Program-made: the position numbers and the translations under genes
Part shown: in pieces, positions 28,801-34,206 of the stretch
Position numbering within the stretch: the first letter of the stretch is position 1
Layout: the number at the start of each line of letters is the position of its first letter
Source: Owenia fusiformis
Lineage: Eukaryota; Annelida; Polychaeta; Sabellida; Oweniidae
Assembly: GCA_903813345.2 (NCBI GenBank)
Contig: CAIIXF020000002.1
Location: 6,129,772 to 6,193,771 of the forward strand
Length of the DNA: 64,000 bases
Direction: 5' to 3'
Notes under the pieces: model-generated
Databases searched by the model: none
What the model saw: the letters and a program-made list of their open reading frames with translations, nothing else
Told to the model about the DNA's origin: nothing

Positions 28801-29320
28801 AGACTCATCAATCAAATGACAGGCACACATATTTGAAAAATACAGAGCTGACAGTAGGCAAAATGAATGAAAACAACAGACAAAAAATGTCCAGTGAGCA
28901 TTATAACAACTACCCCCTCCCCCCCCCCCCCCCAATTAATTAGTAAGACACAACAACACAAAAAGATCTGGATCATATAGGAAACATCCTTCTTCCAGAA
29001 CTATTGGTATAAAGGTATAAAGGTATGTATGGAAACAGCAACAAAATATTCTGGAAAAGAAACCCCTGAAGTATGTATTGTCAAAAATGTGATGAATACC
29101 ATGAATTGTTTTTATTACAAATTTATGTTAATTTTTGTTATTTCAGATCAACCTAGATTCCAAGACTATAAACATAAATAATTTAAAAGTTATACAACCA
29201 GGGAGCATAAGTTTACCATTTCCCGGAGTGTACCAATTATGTGTTTGCGACACAGGAAAACTGTTTCTAGCTCCACCTAGTGGTGAATGTGAAGCAGATA
29301 CGACATTGTGCTCACCATGA
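4690..29320 (+). CDS. SGCD: delta/gamma/zeta-type sarcoglycan (joined exons)
   Basis: Seven exons join in frame: 4690-4878, 5787-5888, 12003-12090, 17294-17416, 27260-27332, 28359-28479 and 29147-29320. They give 290 codons including the stop, or 289 residues, close to vertebrate delta-sarcoglycan. The protein is a type II membrane subunit of the dystrophin-glycoprotein complex. Visible hallmarks are the cytoplasmic lead-in [12 protein letters not shown], one transmembrane helix (about residues 33-57), the conserved D-G-M-G-K-L-R start of the ectodomain, an N-I-S glycosylation site (N108), the S-P-T-R-R-L-E motif, and the C-terminal cysteine cluster C264-x-C266, C280 and C287. Every splice site is GT-AG and the phases (0, 0, 1, 1, 2, 0) all match. 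An acceptor at 4679-4680 means a 5' UTR or extra coding exon lies upstream. The delta, gamma and zeta paralogs cannot be separated by eye; the ancestral invertebrate gene usually precedes that split. Confidence 0.93.
4882..5175. repeat. 'agtactatttctca' degenerate tandem repeat
   Basis: Starting at the donor of the previous exon, the word 'gtactatttctc' repeats about every 18-30 bases with decay. It begins within the donor sequence itself ('gtaagtactatttctca'), so the array may have grown out of the splice site. Confidence 0.7.
5229..5250 (+). pseudogene. truncated copy of sarcoglycan exon 3 start
   Basis: 'tactgtag|gatggtatggga' repeats the acceptor and first four codons (D-G-M-G) of the true exon at 5787, then diverges and reaches a stop a few codons later. 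No donor follows. Confidence 0.7.
5498..5582 (+). pseudogene. near-complete copy of sarcoglycan exon 3 lacking the donor
   Basis: The acceptor 'actgtag' and about 83 bases are almost identical to the true exon 3 ([16 protein letters not shown] ... K-P-L-H). The copy then runs into the 'gagagagatgctatgagtatc' spacer instead of the R-S-K-S end and its donor. The frame stays open into the spacer and stops at TAA near 5620. It is 289 bases upstream of the real exon. Confidence 0.85.
5649..5680 (+). pseudogene. truncated copy of sarcoglycan exon 3
   Basis: After 'tactttag' the copy reads D-G-M-G-K-L-R-M-T, then switches to the spacer 'ccttctccatcgctatcctcc', which is also present at 5388. No donor is present. 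Together with 5229 and 5498 this gives three partial copies ahead of the intact exon. Confidence 0.8.
5787..5888 (+). CDS. SGCD: sarcoglycan exon 3 (ectodomain start)
   Basis: The acceptor 'actgtag' precedes 34 codons ([10 protein letters not shown] ... I-R-S-K-S) and the donor is 'gtaagt' at 5889. Both ends are phase 0. It is the only one of four similar segments that keeps a donor. Confidence 0.93.
5903..5960. repeat. 'gcgtagccagggggg' family fragment
   Basis: It begins 'ataggcgtagccaggggggtgcgatggg' and matches the ends of copies at 22825-23103, 28070-28265, 31322-31370, 53700-53785 and 57720-57900. Full copies have inverted 'ggcgtagccag...ctggctacgcc' ends. Confidence 0.65.
7560..7880. 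repeat. imperfect palindrome, 'tatcttcccgcttcgg' core
   Basis: This contains 'gttttagggagataag', a core of 'tatctcccgcttcggtgcatatcttcccgcttcgg', then 'ctacttggtataggataaagcagttatgtacggtcggtttggatattgggttcatccc'. The last words match the palindromic family seen at 9302, 10690, 38785 and 43620, so this is a diverged member. Confidence 0.45.
7922..8833. mobile_element. foldback element with arms of about 265 bp
   Basis: The left arm (about 7922-8200) and right arm (about 8572-8833) are near-identical inverted copies, including 'ttacggcgttcgcattaaat' at the inner ends and 'atccatgagtggatattgat' at the outer ends. The arms translate to the same 47-residue frame on opposite strands, which is only a consequence of the palindrome. 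The loop (8201-8571) holds a second hairpin of 'ccatcgaatatcacttt' repeats (8283-8392). No transposase is present. Confidence 0.75.
9265..9990. mobile_element. nested foldback elements (outer interrupted by inner)
   Basis: Outer sequence at 9265-9301 ('cttaaccatagcatacgg...agccatgacatac') resumes at about 9890 ('ggcgtcgtatgccatggtttatggatttttgctacttc'). The same two halves are contiguous at 63864-63940 at the right edge of the window. The intervening 9302-9889 is an insert beginning 'tagggg ttatgcactgggaggtttt' and ending 'aaacctcatcaggtatggaatac'. It contains two hairpins and a T-rich low-complexity loop (9540-9765). Confidence 0.7.
10040..10340. repeat. palindromic 'tccactcatggat...atccattcgtgga' element
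   Basis: Inverted arms ('gatatgattttaatccactcatgg', 'ccattcgtggataaaaatcatatc') surround 'gcactctctcgctacgctcactcgtgc'. The flank 'tgtgatattcgatagttt' and the ending 'ccatgggataaa' match the loop and end of the 7922-8833 element, so this is the same superfamily. Confidence 0.6.
10690..10862. mobile_element. perfect-type hairpin MITE ('gaggttttggatacaggg')
   Basis: The hairpin runs from 'ggggttatgcaattggaggtttt' to 'aaaacctccaaatgcataactg', with a core 'gatatattatatatccctcggg' complementary to 'cccgagggatatacaat'. The same hairpin is found in 9302-9470, 38785-38915 and 43620-43765. Confidence 0.75.
12003..12090 (+). CDS. SGCD: sarcoglycan exon 4
   Basis: The acceptor 'gtattttcag' precedes 88 bases ([13 protein letters not shown] ... 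F-Y-I-G) and the donor is 'gtgagt' at 12091. The exon begins in phase 0 and ends in phase 1. It carries the N-I-S glycosylation sequon at N108. Confidence 0.9.
12340..13190. repeat. 'gatgtcaaggtgtttgt' degenerate repeat
   Basis: The words 'tatgatgtcaaggtgttt' and 'gatgtcagtgtg' recur from 12340 to 13190. A hAT-type element (12480-13063) interrupts them, and they overlap the last codons of the antisense GPCR gene, whose L-D-T-I-S-stop is read from this repeat. Confidence 0.65.
12480..13063. mobile_element. hAT-like MITE with 8-bp target duplication
   Basis: Termini are 'tagtggtgtaacgagtgactcg' and 'cgagtcccaccacta', which are inverted copies. They are flanked by ATGATGTC at 12472-12479 and 13064-13071, an 8-bp direct duplication as in hAT transposons. 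No transposase frame is present. Because the host is a gatgtc-rich repeat, the flanking 8-mer match is suggestive rather than decisive. Confidence 0.7.
13165..15033 (-). CDS. orphan rhodopsin-class GPCR with long N-terminus, nested antisense
   Basis: This is an intronless gene of 622 residues inside a sarcoglycan intron on the opposite strand. A signal-peptide-like start (residues 1-23; M1 or M7) leads to an ectodomain of about 270 residues rich in Asn and N-glycosylation sequons, with degenerate repeats (N-G-S-F-K-K-P, T-F-R-N-P, N-G-N-F-H-K-P) and paired cysteines (C238, C253, C257, C265, C282). Seven helices follow from about residue 297. Class A landmarks are N312 (TM1), D341 (TM2), C364 and C442 (expected disulfide), D388-R389-Y390, W416 (TM4), W547-G-P549-F (TM6) and N585-C-F-I-Y589 in place of N-P-x-x-Y. 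Intracellular loop 3 is long and Ser-rich. The tail pattern N-R-N-F-R-R resembles the adenosine/melanocortin branch, but I cannot name a ligand. Confidence 0.88.
   Translation of the reverse strand: MWDDIWMADLFLFLLIIETINLGQTANTNGSFKKPMDNNIAHTKGTFRNPPKENIIYSNGNFHKPSQESILKKDDSQGQWKIPLNKHPYTHHLRPGLNHTNKYNNHNGNFPKVEENTGLFKMVSEQAANESEQTSSKIEQLNNNRKNEQITDIIEPSTTEDGDILEHDEALQIYVKEPNIHVDGTHYSHAPGPAFNLTPDVIPIIHNMTIVVLMTMEENNITLQYEVNGHLMGTILNCLKTSNNTVHIKDLHCHVPCNNETHFLCYGMVKNADFVTTFMERCKLPGDFIKKKGEKYKSILLALMGMVTMISNGFVIFAIFTSKQRASIPGFPFVLVLALNDFLVGFSCLSRSIFLQYYIQYQQCLVFQLFCISPICGSLVCMKWIAIDRYIAIFSPLKYYKIMSRHNIAFAIAHIWLHAVSIGVAPLLGWNMGRFFQDRQYCTLMYIVGPGYLLFLFFLGLCFPMAIISVVYFKIFRRTRSHIKIIDAQESSVRRMSDDTTEDTYLSSMESLKQKEQKPVCIPKVSFRNMKAVKTLAIVIGCFLITWGPFTIATLITIMCKTGCHLRTIISSHLLMLGLSNSFLNCFIYAYGNRNFRRVLKDAFMLCICQKSNKIQHLDTIS
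15770..16140 (+). pseudogene. degraded retrotransposon pol fragment
   Basis: The frame [11 protein letters not shown] ... G-W-H-A ... P-I-K-V-G-C breaks at a stop near 15929. A second frame then carries a W-W-L-V-W-L-M-R motif (about 15915-16005). The order 'Y-x-D-L-V-x-E-x-x-x-x-G-W, P-x-x-V-G-C, then an A-E-x-x-x-W-x-W helix' is what I associate with the C-terminal segment of reverse-transcriptase polyproteins common in marine invertebrate genomes. It is broken by frameshifts and stops and lies in a sarcoglycan intron. Confidence 0.5.
16140..17293 (+). other. sarcoglycan intron remainder, AT-rich
   Basis: I see no gene here. At 16880-17160 the words 'gtactaaa', 'tagtactcat' and 'gagcactt' recur on both strands ('acaaggagatatgt' near 16888 and 'acatatctccctgtgta' at 17156), forming an imperfect foldback element. 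Confidence 0.5.
17294..17416 (+). CDS. SGCD: sarcoglycan exon 5
   Basis: The acceptor 'atattttcag' precedes 123 bases in phase 1 at both ends ([13 protein letters not shown] ... S-Q-L-H-I-Q-G), and the donor is 'gtaagt' at 17417. It covers the K-F-E-V ... G-K-L-L-F-S-A-D-like stretch of the family. A short duplicate of the exon end and donor ('tcaactacatacaaggtaagttggtgc') follows at about 17458-17483. Confidence 0.9.
17458..17483 (+). repeat. duplicate of the exon 5 end and donor
   Basis: 'tcaactacatacaaggtaagtt' repeats the last codons and the splice donor of the exon ending at 17416, about 60 bases downstream. It could serve as an alternative donor, but reading through the intervening segment brings in-frame intronic codons. 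Confidence 0.6.
18153..18695. mobile_element. Tc1/mariner-type MITE, right terminus degraded
   Basis: TA precedes 'cagggtgtttcatatgtatgc'. Inner inverted arms match: 'tgttccttttggaaagttatatgagattgcaaagtttcagaatcc' against 'ggattctgaaactttgcaatcttatgtaactttccaaaaaggaaca'. The right outer end is missing or eroded. Confidence 0.6.
19075..19373. mobile_element. right part of a 'gggtggtccaaaaa' mariner-like MITE
   Basis: The segment 'ctatccactggtatataatatgacatg...gagtgtcccattttttggaccaccctg' followed by TA (19374) matches the right end of the complete elements at 38677-39360 and 43514-44167. The left end is not resolved. It stops 22 bases short of the antisense gene's stop codon. Confidence 0.65.
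19396..22601 (-). CDS. last exon: coiled coil, two 15-residue repeat arrays, CCHC knuckle
   Basis: The acceptor 'tctttccag' precedes G|AT-GTA-GAT-GAA (D-V-D-E-H-N ...), and the frame stays open for 3206 bases to TAA at 19398-19396. The last residues are [17 protein letters not shown]. The final codons AAT-AAA-TAA themselves form AATAAA, so the poly(A) signal overlaps the stop. The first methionine in the exon is not the start, because the frame continues upstream through the splice junction. Confidence 0.85.
19396..26264 (-). CDS. HEPN-like / 15-residue-repeat / CCHC zinc-knuckle protein, nested antisense gene
   Basis: Five exons can be joined, all in phase 1: about 26264-26133, 25169-24831, 23947-23609, 23283-23221 and 22601-19396 (stop TAA). 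The order is a lysine/glutamine-rich helical exon, a domain containing F-R-N-S-W-G-H (the Rx4H pattern of HEPN domains, as in Swt1- and DZIP3-type HEPN), a helical linker with [10 protein letters not shown], a short charged exon, then a coiled coil, about 21 units of a 15-residue '[11 protein letters not shown]' repeat, about 36 units of a 15-residue '[11 protein letters not shown]' repeat, and a final C-x2-C-x4-H-x4-C knuckle. HEPN folds often act as RNases or RNA binders and CCHC knuckles bind nucleic acid, so an RNA-associated role is plausible inference. The whole gene sits antisense in the 9.8-kb sarcoglycan intron 5. The 5' end is uncertain. I do not recognise a named ortholog. Confidence 0.72.
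19605..21225 (-). repeat. 45-bp coding tandem array (about 36 units)
   Basis: The unit is 45 bp, encoding [15 protein letters not shown]. Variants are H-T-Q-M, Q-T-P-M and H-T-P-M-D. The middle of the array shows a three-unit (135-bp) higher-order order H-T-P-M / Q-T-P-M / H-T-Q-M, which indicates expansion by unequal exchange of triplets. Edge units are more diverged (G-R-P-N-G, G-S-P-N-G). All frames on the plus strand are also open over long stretches, a by-product of the multiple-of-three period. Confidence 0.95.
21365..22300 (-). repeat. second 45-bp coding tandem array (about 21 units)
   Basis: The unit encodes about [15 protein letters not shown]. Units are more diverged from each other than in the neighbouring array, so it is probably older. 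The two arrays share period (45 bp) and a Q-L motif and may derive from one ancestor. Confidence 0.93.
22825..23103. mobile_element. foldback MITE 'ggcgtagccag...ctggctacgcc'
   Basis: Inverted ends 'gggcgtagccagggggggtgcgatggg' and 'cgcaccccccctgactgaaagctggctacgccc' enclose about 220 bases. The internal text ('gaagcttctagctcaattttgaaggaa...ttcaaaagaaatctt') matches 53620-53760. It sits in the intron between the last two exons of the zinc-knuckle gene. Confidence 0.75.
23221..23283 (-). CDS. zinc-knuckle gene exon 4 (63 nt)
   Basis: It lies between 'tgatttcag' and donor 'gtaggt'. It reads [21 protein letters not shown]. Phase 1 at both ends makes it a cassette that can be skipped without changing frame. 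Confidence 0.75.
23609..23947 (-). CDS. zinc-knuckle gene exon 3 (helical linker)
   Basis: The acceptor 'atttcag' precedes 339 bases in phase 1 at both ends and the donor is 'gtaaga'. It encodes S-Y-V-T-S-L-N-D-N ... [12 protein letters not shown] ... C-V-S-G-I: an amphipathic, Gln/His-rich middle and an acidic/lysine-rich tail. No recognisable domain. Confidence 0.75.
24831..25169 (-). CDS. zinc-knuckle gene exon 2, HEPN-like domain
   Basis: The exon is 339 bases, phase 1 at both ends, with acceptor 'cagttaag' and donor 'gtaagt'. It encodes [11 protein letters not shown] ... [12 protein letters not shown] ... [15 protein letters not shown]-x3-H after a hydrophobic helix, followed by a second helix, matches the HEPN Rx4-6H active-site arrangement. 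An alternative acceptor 'ttcag' five bases earlier would introduce a stop in this frame, which favours the start chosen. Confidence 0.7.
25194..25485. repeat. 'acatgtacatcaatttgtcattt' tandem array
   Basis: A 23-bp unit alternates with a 27-bp variant (extra 'attt'), for about twelve units. It lies directly upstream of the HEPN-like exon on the gene's strand, starting about 25 bases from its acceptor, and so is intronic. Confidence 0.95.
25500..25950. repeat. foldback element with 'tactcccactaa...cgggagtacggta' ends
   Basis: Left 'aatactgtactcccactaataatctagctattatatttcgcg' is mirrored by right 'cgcgaaatatagtagcac...ccgggagtacggtat'. The interior is AT-rich without a gene. Confidence 0.5.
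26133..26264 (-). CDS. zinc-knuckle gene exon 1 or 2 (N-terminal helix)
   Basis: The donor 'ctggag|gtaatc' matches the phase of the exon at 25169. The frame upstream is open for at least 132 bases and reads [15 protein letters not shown] ... [10 protein letters not shown], a Lys/Gln/Glu-rich helix. Either it starts after acceptor-like 'ctcaaag' at 26265 (phase 1, like all other exons here) or translation starts at ATG 26145 within it. The promoter and any earlier exon are not identified. Confidence 0.5.
26556..27259 (+). pseudogene. seven tandem partial copies of sarcoglycan exon 6
   Basis: Exon-like starts lie at 26556, 26660, 26767, 26862, 26966, 27061 and 27165, spaced 95-107 bases. Each follows a 'ttta(g)g' or 'tatttctag' acceptor and repeats E-S-G-A-(K)-F-D-G-S-V-Q-T-P. 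The text then changes to 'catgcatgtgccttttaattatag', giving an in-frame TAA six codons later and no normal donor. Two variants alternate, with and without the 'aaa' of the A-K-F codons. The intact exon follows at 27260 as the eighth unit. Confidence 0.92.
27260..27332 (+). CDS. SGCD: sarcoglycan exon 6 (intact copy)
   Basis: The acceptor 'tatttctag' precedes 73 bases, phase 1 to 2, reading [24 protein letters not shown], and the donor is 'gtaagt' at 27333. It corresponds to the S-x-x-T-P-x-V-R-A region of the family. It is the last and only complete unit of the exon array. Confidence 0.92.
27605..27768. mobile_element. hairpin element 'gaccgaagagcagggg'
   Basis: 'agaccgaagagcaggggaaatacacc' and 'ggtgtatccgaaaatatttcccctgctccgaggtct' are inverted. 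The inner arms 'ggcacaaacattttcc' and 'gttcgacaacgtttgtgcc' pair as well. A foldback MITE in intron 6. Confidence 0.65.
28070..28270. repeat. 'cctgtagccaggggggttcgatggg' MITE
   Basis: The ends 'aggcctgtagccagggggg' and 'ctttctacaggcct' are inverted. The interior repeats 'gtgaaccccctggaatatttt' and 'gtgaacccccttggcatat'. It is related to the 57720-57900 copy and more distantly to 22825-23103. Confidence 0.6.
28359..28479 (+). CDS. SGCD: sarcoglycan exon 7
   Basis: The acceptor 'atttctag' precedes 121 bases (phase 2 to 0): [17 protein letters not shown] ... V-Q-S-K-N-A, and the donor is 'gtaaga'. It contains the family motif S-P-T-R-x-L followed by the K-G-x-x-x-x-A-x-A-G-N segment. Confidence 0.92.
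28505..28700 (+). repeat. dispersed 'atgtcaccaccacaa' repeat copy
   Basis: 'atgtcaccaccacaaaaggtgacatattgtt' is followed by 'cttcaacttttttgtgtatggtgtttggtgg', as at 418-545 and 5275-5370, with extra internal 'gtgtttggcatt' units. Confidence 0.65.
29147..29320 (+). CDS. SGCD: sarcoglycan last exon with C-terminal cysteine cluster
   Basis: The acceptor 'gttatttcag' precedes 57 codons and TGA (29318-29320). It reads I-N-L-D-S-K-T-I-N ... [11 protein letters not shown] ... [11 protein letters not shown]. The four cysteines in C-x-C ... C ... C spacing are the C-terminal disulfide cluster of sarcoglycans. The exon is unbroken. Confidence 0.95.
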   Translation: MNLDSKTININNLKVIQPGSISLPFPGVYQLCVCDTGKLFLAPPSGECEADTTLCSP

Positions 29321-30229
29321 GCCACCACAAATAGTTTTATATAATAAAAATCTACAGTTATTTAAATCAGAATGCCAAATGTAGGATTTCAGAAAAATGG
29401 GATTTACATTCTAAAGGACGAACAGAGAATGGATATACAGACATGTGGGAATCTCGAAGACTATTATTATCCGCCCCTCGTGTTCAGATATTTTTTATTG
29501 ATAGCATGACTCAAAATGGTCATTTGTTGGAAAGCATATCAATATAACTGGGGTAGCCAGAATTCCAAAATACACTGTAGGTGAGGAAAATTGGAAGAGA
29601 TGAGGCAATCAACCCCAAAGAAGATATCTCCATCATCTCCACTTTTTTGTGGCAGTGGTTGATGTTCGATGTTCGGAATCTGTTACAAATGGCAGGTGGT
29701 GATATTTTGCATGTTAATGCTGAGTATGAGACCTAGTAGTATACTTTTATGAAGCATAATTGTAACAGTTTTAAATCAGGAAAACATCAAGATATGTTTT
29801 TCTGTAATATCCTGGTGAGGCACTCGCCTCGCCTGCCTCCTACTGTACTTCTACTTAAGTTGGCGGCCGTTTTAATTTGGCGGATCCCCCAAATTGTTAA
29901 AGTCCACCAAATTAAGTAGCCGTTGAATTCCCAGTAATTTTAGTACCATGTTAATTAGTGCCATTAGTACATTGTAAAATTGCAAGTCCACCAAATTAAG
30001 TAGCCAGCAAATGTTCAAAACAGCAAATCCGCCAAAATAAGTACCACCATAAGTAGAAGCACAGTAACCAGCTAAATGCCCATGAATCGAAAAAATACTG
30101 TAGATTTATGATGAAGTAACGATGTGAAATGTTTTCTGGTATTACATGTAAAACCCTTTATCTAAAACTAGGTTTGAATTTGAATGATGCTATTTCCTTA
30201 TGTTCATCATTTTATATATTAAACAATTG
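29321..30229. other. intergenic DNA
   Basis: A copy of the 'gtcttcaacttttttgtgg..ggtggtgatatttt' repeat lies at about 29622-29705. At 29860-30050 the words 'ccaccaaattaagtagc' and 'ccgccaaaataagtacc' repeat with inverted 'acttaagttggcgg', suggesting a small foldback element. No gene seen. Confidence 0.5.
29343..29348 (+). terminator. poly(A) signal of the sarcoglycan gene
   Basis: AATAAA lies 22 bases after the TGA in 'atataataaaaatc'. This would imply a very short 3' UTR unless a later signal is used. Confidence 0.5.
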
Positions 30230-30668
30230 ATCTTCAAGCAACATTGCTAAATTGATCTTCGAGCAACATTGCTAAATTGATCTTCAAGCAACATTGCTTA
30301 ATTGATCTTAAAGCAACATTGCTAAATTGATCTTCAAGTGACATTGCTAAATTGATCTTCAAGCAACATTGTAAATTGATCTTCAAGCAACATTGTAAAT
30401 TGATCTTAAAGCAACATTGTAAATTGATCTTCAAGCAACATTGCTAAATTGATCTTCAAGCAACATTGCTAAATTGATCTTCAAGCAACATTGCTAAATT
30501 GATCTTCAAGCAACATTGCTAAATTGAACTTCAAGCAACATTGCTAAATTGATCTTCAAGCAACATTGCTAAATTGATCTTCCAACAACATTGCTAAATT
30601 GATATGATATTCAAGCAACATTGCTAAATTGATCTTCAAGCAACATTGCTAAATTGATCTTCAAGCAT
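30228..30668. repeat. 25-bp tandem array 'ttgatcttcaagcaacattgctaaa'
   Basis: About seventeen units with small indels ('attgtaaa', 'gatatgatattc'). No coding role. Confidence 0.95.
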
Positions 30669-31155
30669 AAGTTGCAAATCAAATATTTACTTGACATCCT
30701 GTTGAAAACCTATGCCTTGCCAAAAGGATGAAATCCTGATATAGTATGACCAAAACAGATAAAATTTGGATATGTTAGTCATAAGATAAGTGGTGAATGT
30801 GCTGTTTGATTTAAGTAATGCTGATGATACATTTTACATGAATAGGAAGATTTTTCCAATATGAGTCTTGAATAAGTTAAGTTAGAGTATGTTTAGAGGA
30901 ATATAAATCTGATGCCAACACAGGAGTCCAAAAGATTTTCCAATCTGAACATGAGTTTTTAATTTAAGATTTAAGTTAAGAGAGGATTTCCTAGCTAGAA
31001 ATTAAAAAGTATGTAAATGTGTAGTGGGCTAGTTAATTTTGAAGTTCTAAAATGCCAAAAGGTGTAAAACCTCATAGAATCTCAGAGATGATAGCTGATA
31101 GAGAGTTTTTCTATTACATGTATATTACATTGTATCAGTGTATTTGGCTAACACA

Positions 31156-31762
31156 GGGTGGTCAATAATTACTGATGTAAATGTTTTAACCTTTATGTAT
31201 TAATTTTTACTTATTTTCTGGCTGTGTTTTGTTGGTCATTTTTCCATGTTCTGTACTTGCAATGAGATAGCCATAATCAGTTCATAGTAGTTCATATCTG
31301 CACCTAAAATTGATATACCTCAGGGGCGTAGCATGCTTTCAGACAGGGGGGTGCGATGCTAAAAAAATTTGGTATTCAGATTTCAAGCTTATGGGTACAT
31401 TTGCAAGTACAGTGCAAGAATATTGCATTTCCTAGTGGTTTCTTTTTCTTTGCACTTCAATAGAAAGACATTGTAGGTACATTTATTTACATTTTGTAAA
31501 CCACCCTTAGATTCAGAATATTAATATTATTGGTAGGACACTTTTAAAAGATAAAGTGATGTACCCATGAGATAAGGATTTGAACCATTTTAGTAGTAAT
31601 ATGTAGATCAGTGTTAGGCGCAGACCATGTCGTAAACTCTATCATCCGGAATAAACACCAAAACAAGAATGATGCATCCTATTTTGGACCACATTTCTGC
31701 AATGATAATATAAGGAAAAACAGCATTTTACAAGATGTAGTACTTATTGAGCACCCTGTATA
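31156..31762. mobile_element. 'cagggtggtcaataa' mariner-like MITE
   Basis: The left terminus 'cagggtggtcaataattactg' and right 'gtacttattgagcaccctg' are inverted, with TA after the right end. A 'caggggcgtagcatgc...ggggggtgcgatgc' fragment sits inside near 31322-31370. Confidence 0.55.
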
Positions 31763-31955
31763 TGTACATGTACTTCAATGAATGCAGTAGCTTTTGGAAA
31801 GTGAACATTCATGTATTGACCATTAGTGAACTATGTTTCATAAGGGTATAGTTACTAATCTGTATAGCCAGAATTTTAAAATAGGTGAGGCAAATCTTAA
31901 AAGGTGAGGCAAATTTTAAAAAGAGGAAGGTTGAGGCTATAACAAATAAAGTACA

Positions 31956-32033
31956 AGGGGTGATCAATAAGTAATGGATGCTTTTTTTTCAATTGATGAA
32001 TGAATCCATTACTTATTGATCACCCCTCGTATA
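31956..32033. mobile_element. minimal hairpin MITE of about 78 bp
   Basis: 'acaaggggtgatcaataagtaatgga' and 'tccattacttattgatcacccctcgt' are inverted with only a loop of about 25 bases. The ends look like Tc1/mariner termini. It may form a strong RNA hairpin. Confidence 0.8.
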
Positions 32034-32154
32034 ATACTGTCATTTTATTTAATTTCCAGTTTTAATGGAATAATATCTTAATGAAGTTGCCTTACCTGTC
32101 TCATATGCCTTGCTACATTCATGTATAATTCATTAGCTACAGGGTGGGGCATAA

Positions 32155-32292
32155 GCTCCATAGGATGATATGGATAAGTTTGTAAGACAATGTCAAGAAG
32201 CTTATAAGAGAATGTAAATAAGCTTCTAGGACAATGGGAATATGCATGCAAGACAATTTGAATAAGCTTGTAAGACAATGTGAATTAGCTTG
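32155..32292. repeat. 'aagcttgtaagacaatttgaat' tandem array, part 1
   Basis: Units of about 18-20 bp ('ataagcttgtaagacaatgtgaa') continue at 34497-34610 and 35770-36045. The array is split by two insertions, the LTR element and the TTAA element. Confidence 0.85.
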
Positions 32293-32683
32293 TGTAACGG
32301 GCGAGTGGAAGGCCCGTGGGTGGCAATAAAATAACTCGAACTTCAAATTAAAATATATATAAAATAGTATATTTCAAACTTCAATGTTCAAAATACAATG
32401 CTCTGTAATGTACAACATGAACTCTTACAACAACTACTGACAAGCCAACACCCAAACTCAGCTACATGTGAGTGAGAAAGACCATATAAGGGAACAATAG
32501 ACATATAAAACTGACACAGTTTGCATAGTTGAATAACTGGTTTCAATAAAAGGTGAAAAGTGAACATGGTATTAAAAGAGTAAAACTGCAAACAACCTAC
32601 TTAGGGACCTGTTATATTGAGATGAATAGGGATTGATTAATATGAACAGTAATAATATAAAATGTGAAAATGACCATGTTACA
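32293..32683 (-). repeat. long terminal repeat (3' copy for the minus-strand ORF)
   Basis: TGTAAC...GTTACA termini. Partly repeated at about 34290-34496. On the minus strand it starts TGTAACATGGTCATTTTCAC. No poly-purine tract is obvious next to it. Confidence 0.6.
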
Positions 32684-33049
32684 TCCACGCGGACATGTCC
32701 TAATGCGTCCCGCATTAAGCCTTACTCGGCCATGAATAAAGAAAATGTAAAACTTCACTTATCAAAATGGTTAACAATAAAATATTAAGCAATGGTGTAA
32801 CCTCCCCTTTAACATCCACTACCAGAACAAAACATAGTATAAAGAAAACCATGAAGAATATAGTGGAGTGTCTAAGAAACAAAAATAAATTGAATAACAA
32901 TACAAGATAATAATAGTTAAGTAACATCAGACTTGATGTAGATTACCTGATTATACAGTTGTTGATTAAGAATACATTTATATTTACCTCACATTGACTG
33001 TTCATCATTTCACTTTAGTACATCATACAATTAATCATTTAGGCACAGT

Positions 33050-33320
33050 GAAATACACTACAGTACTAGCACCATTAGTTAATATAACACCACTTGGGCA
33101 AGTCGTTGGCACCATTAAGGCTAAGAACACCATTAAGGTAAATGCAACACCATTATAGGCTATTATAACACACCATTTAGGGCTAATATTTGATAAACAC
33201 CATTAAGGCCAATGTTTGATAAACACCATTAAGGCTAATATTTGATAAACACCATTAAGGCTAATATTTGATAAACACCATTTAGGCTAATATTTGATAA
33301 ACACCATTAAGGCTAATCAC
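33050..33320. repeat. 'caccattaaggctaatatttgataaa' tandem repeat
   Basis: About nine units of roughly 27 bp lie in the internal region of the LTR element, downstream of its ORF on the minus strand. Confidence 0.9.
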
Positions 33321-33385
33321 CACAAATGAGTATAAATGTAGATGCAGTATGTAAATATTTGTCATCAATTGGAGGTAACAGGTAA

Positions 33386-34206
33386 TCAACACCTGTCCAT
33401 TTTAACATTGAAATCCATCTGATCCAGTTTAGAATTCGAAATAGCACTGTTGGGATTTGAACCCATCCCAATAATATTGAATCCCAGTTTCCAAAAATCA
33501 ATAGAATGGCTTGTGTGCTCATAATCTGGTATAATCATTGTACTTGGCACAGACTTTGAGATATTCTCCTTTAATTCAGCATTTCGTTTTTGTATCAGCT
33601 TGGAGTATTCACTTTTCTGAGATGAAAGTGCATTGATTTCAGCCTGCGATGTGTGTAATTCCTTCTCTAATGAGACGATCTGTTTCTTCTGGGATTTGAT
33701 CCGCGATTTGAGGTCTGCTGTTTCACTCTGTAGAGTTTGGATTTTTGCTCTGTAAATGTCATTTCCATGTTTCTGGCCGAAAAGTTCACTTTCGATTCTT
33801 TTGTAGTCTGCCATCACTCTGGTGTATATATCCATGTCAACGGTTGCAGCTTGAGCATACTTATTATGGCACTTCACAGGTTTTATATTTGCTTGGACAA
33901 AAACAGAATTCACCTTTGGCTTAGCTGGTGTAGGAGCTGGTGTAGTTGGGTGGTCTTTATCACGGTGTCCAGTCAAATTACATCTTGAGCAGAAGTGATG
34001 TGTTGCCTTGTATAAGTTACAAAAGGCTTTCCGATGTCCTGTTCGTTTGCAATGCCAACAAGTCATAACTTTTGTGGAATGAGGCACAAATGTTTGAAGA
34101 TTTTCGAACCGTCCTTTCAAAGTGTTCAGTTCATCAAAAAGTTATCCATAATCGATGTTAGTTTGTCGATTGCAGATGTCACGTATCTCCAGTTAGAATC
34201 TGCCAT
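33386..34206 (-). pseudogene. gag-like zinc-knuckle / coiled-coil ORF with frameshift
   Basis: The main open frame (34120-33386, 244 residues) has a knuckle C-W-H-C-K-R-T-G-H-R-K-A-F-C (C-x2-C-x4-H-x4-C), a second degenerate knuckle C-S-R-C-N-L-T-G-H-R-D-K-D-H (last Cys replaced by His), a Pro/Thr linker, then a coiled coil of about 80 residues. A coding-like N-terminal stretch begins at ATG 34206 in another frame and runs into a T-run at 34136-34140, where a one-base change breaks the frame. This is typical of a decayed or nucleocapsid-like gag of an LTR retrotransposon. It could also be captured host sequence. Confidence 0.55.

Noticed and set aside
30228-30668. CRISPR-like regular array
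   Set aside because: Units are contiguous 25-bp tandem copies with no unique spacers, and the DNA is animal nuclear.
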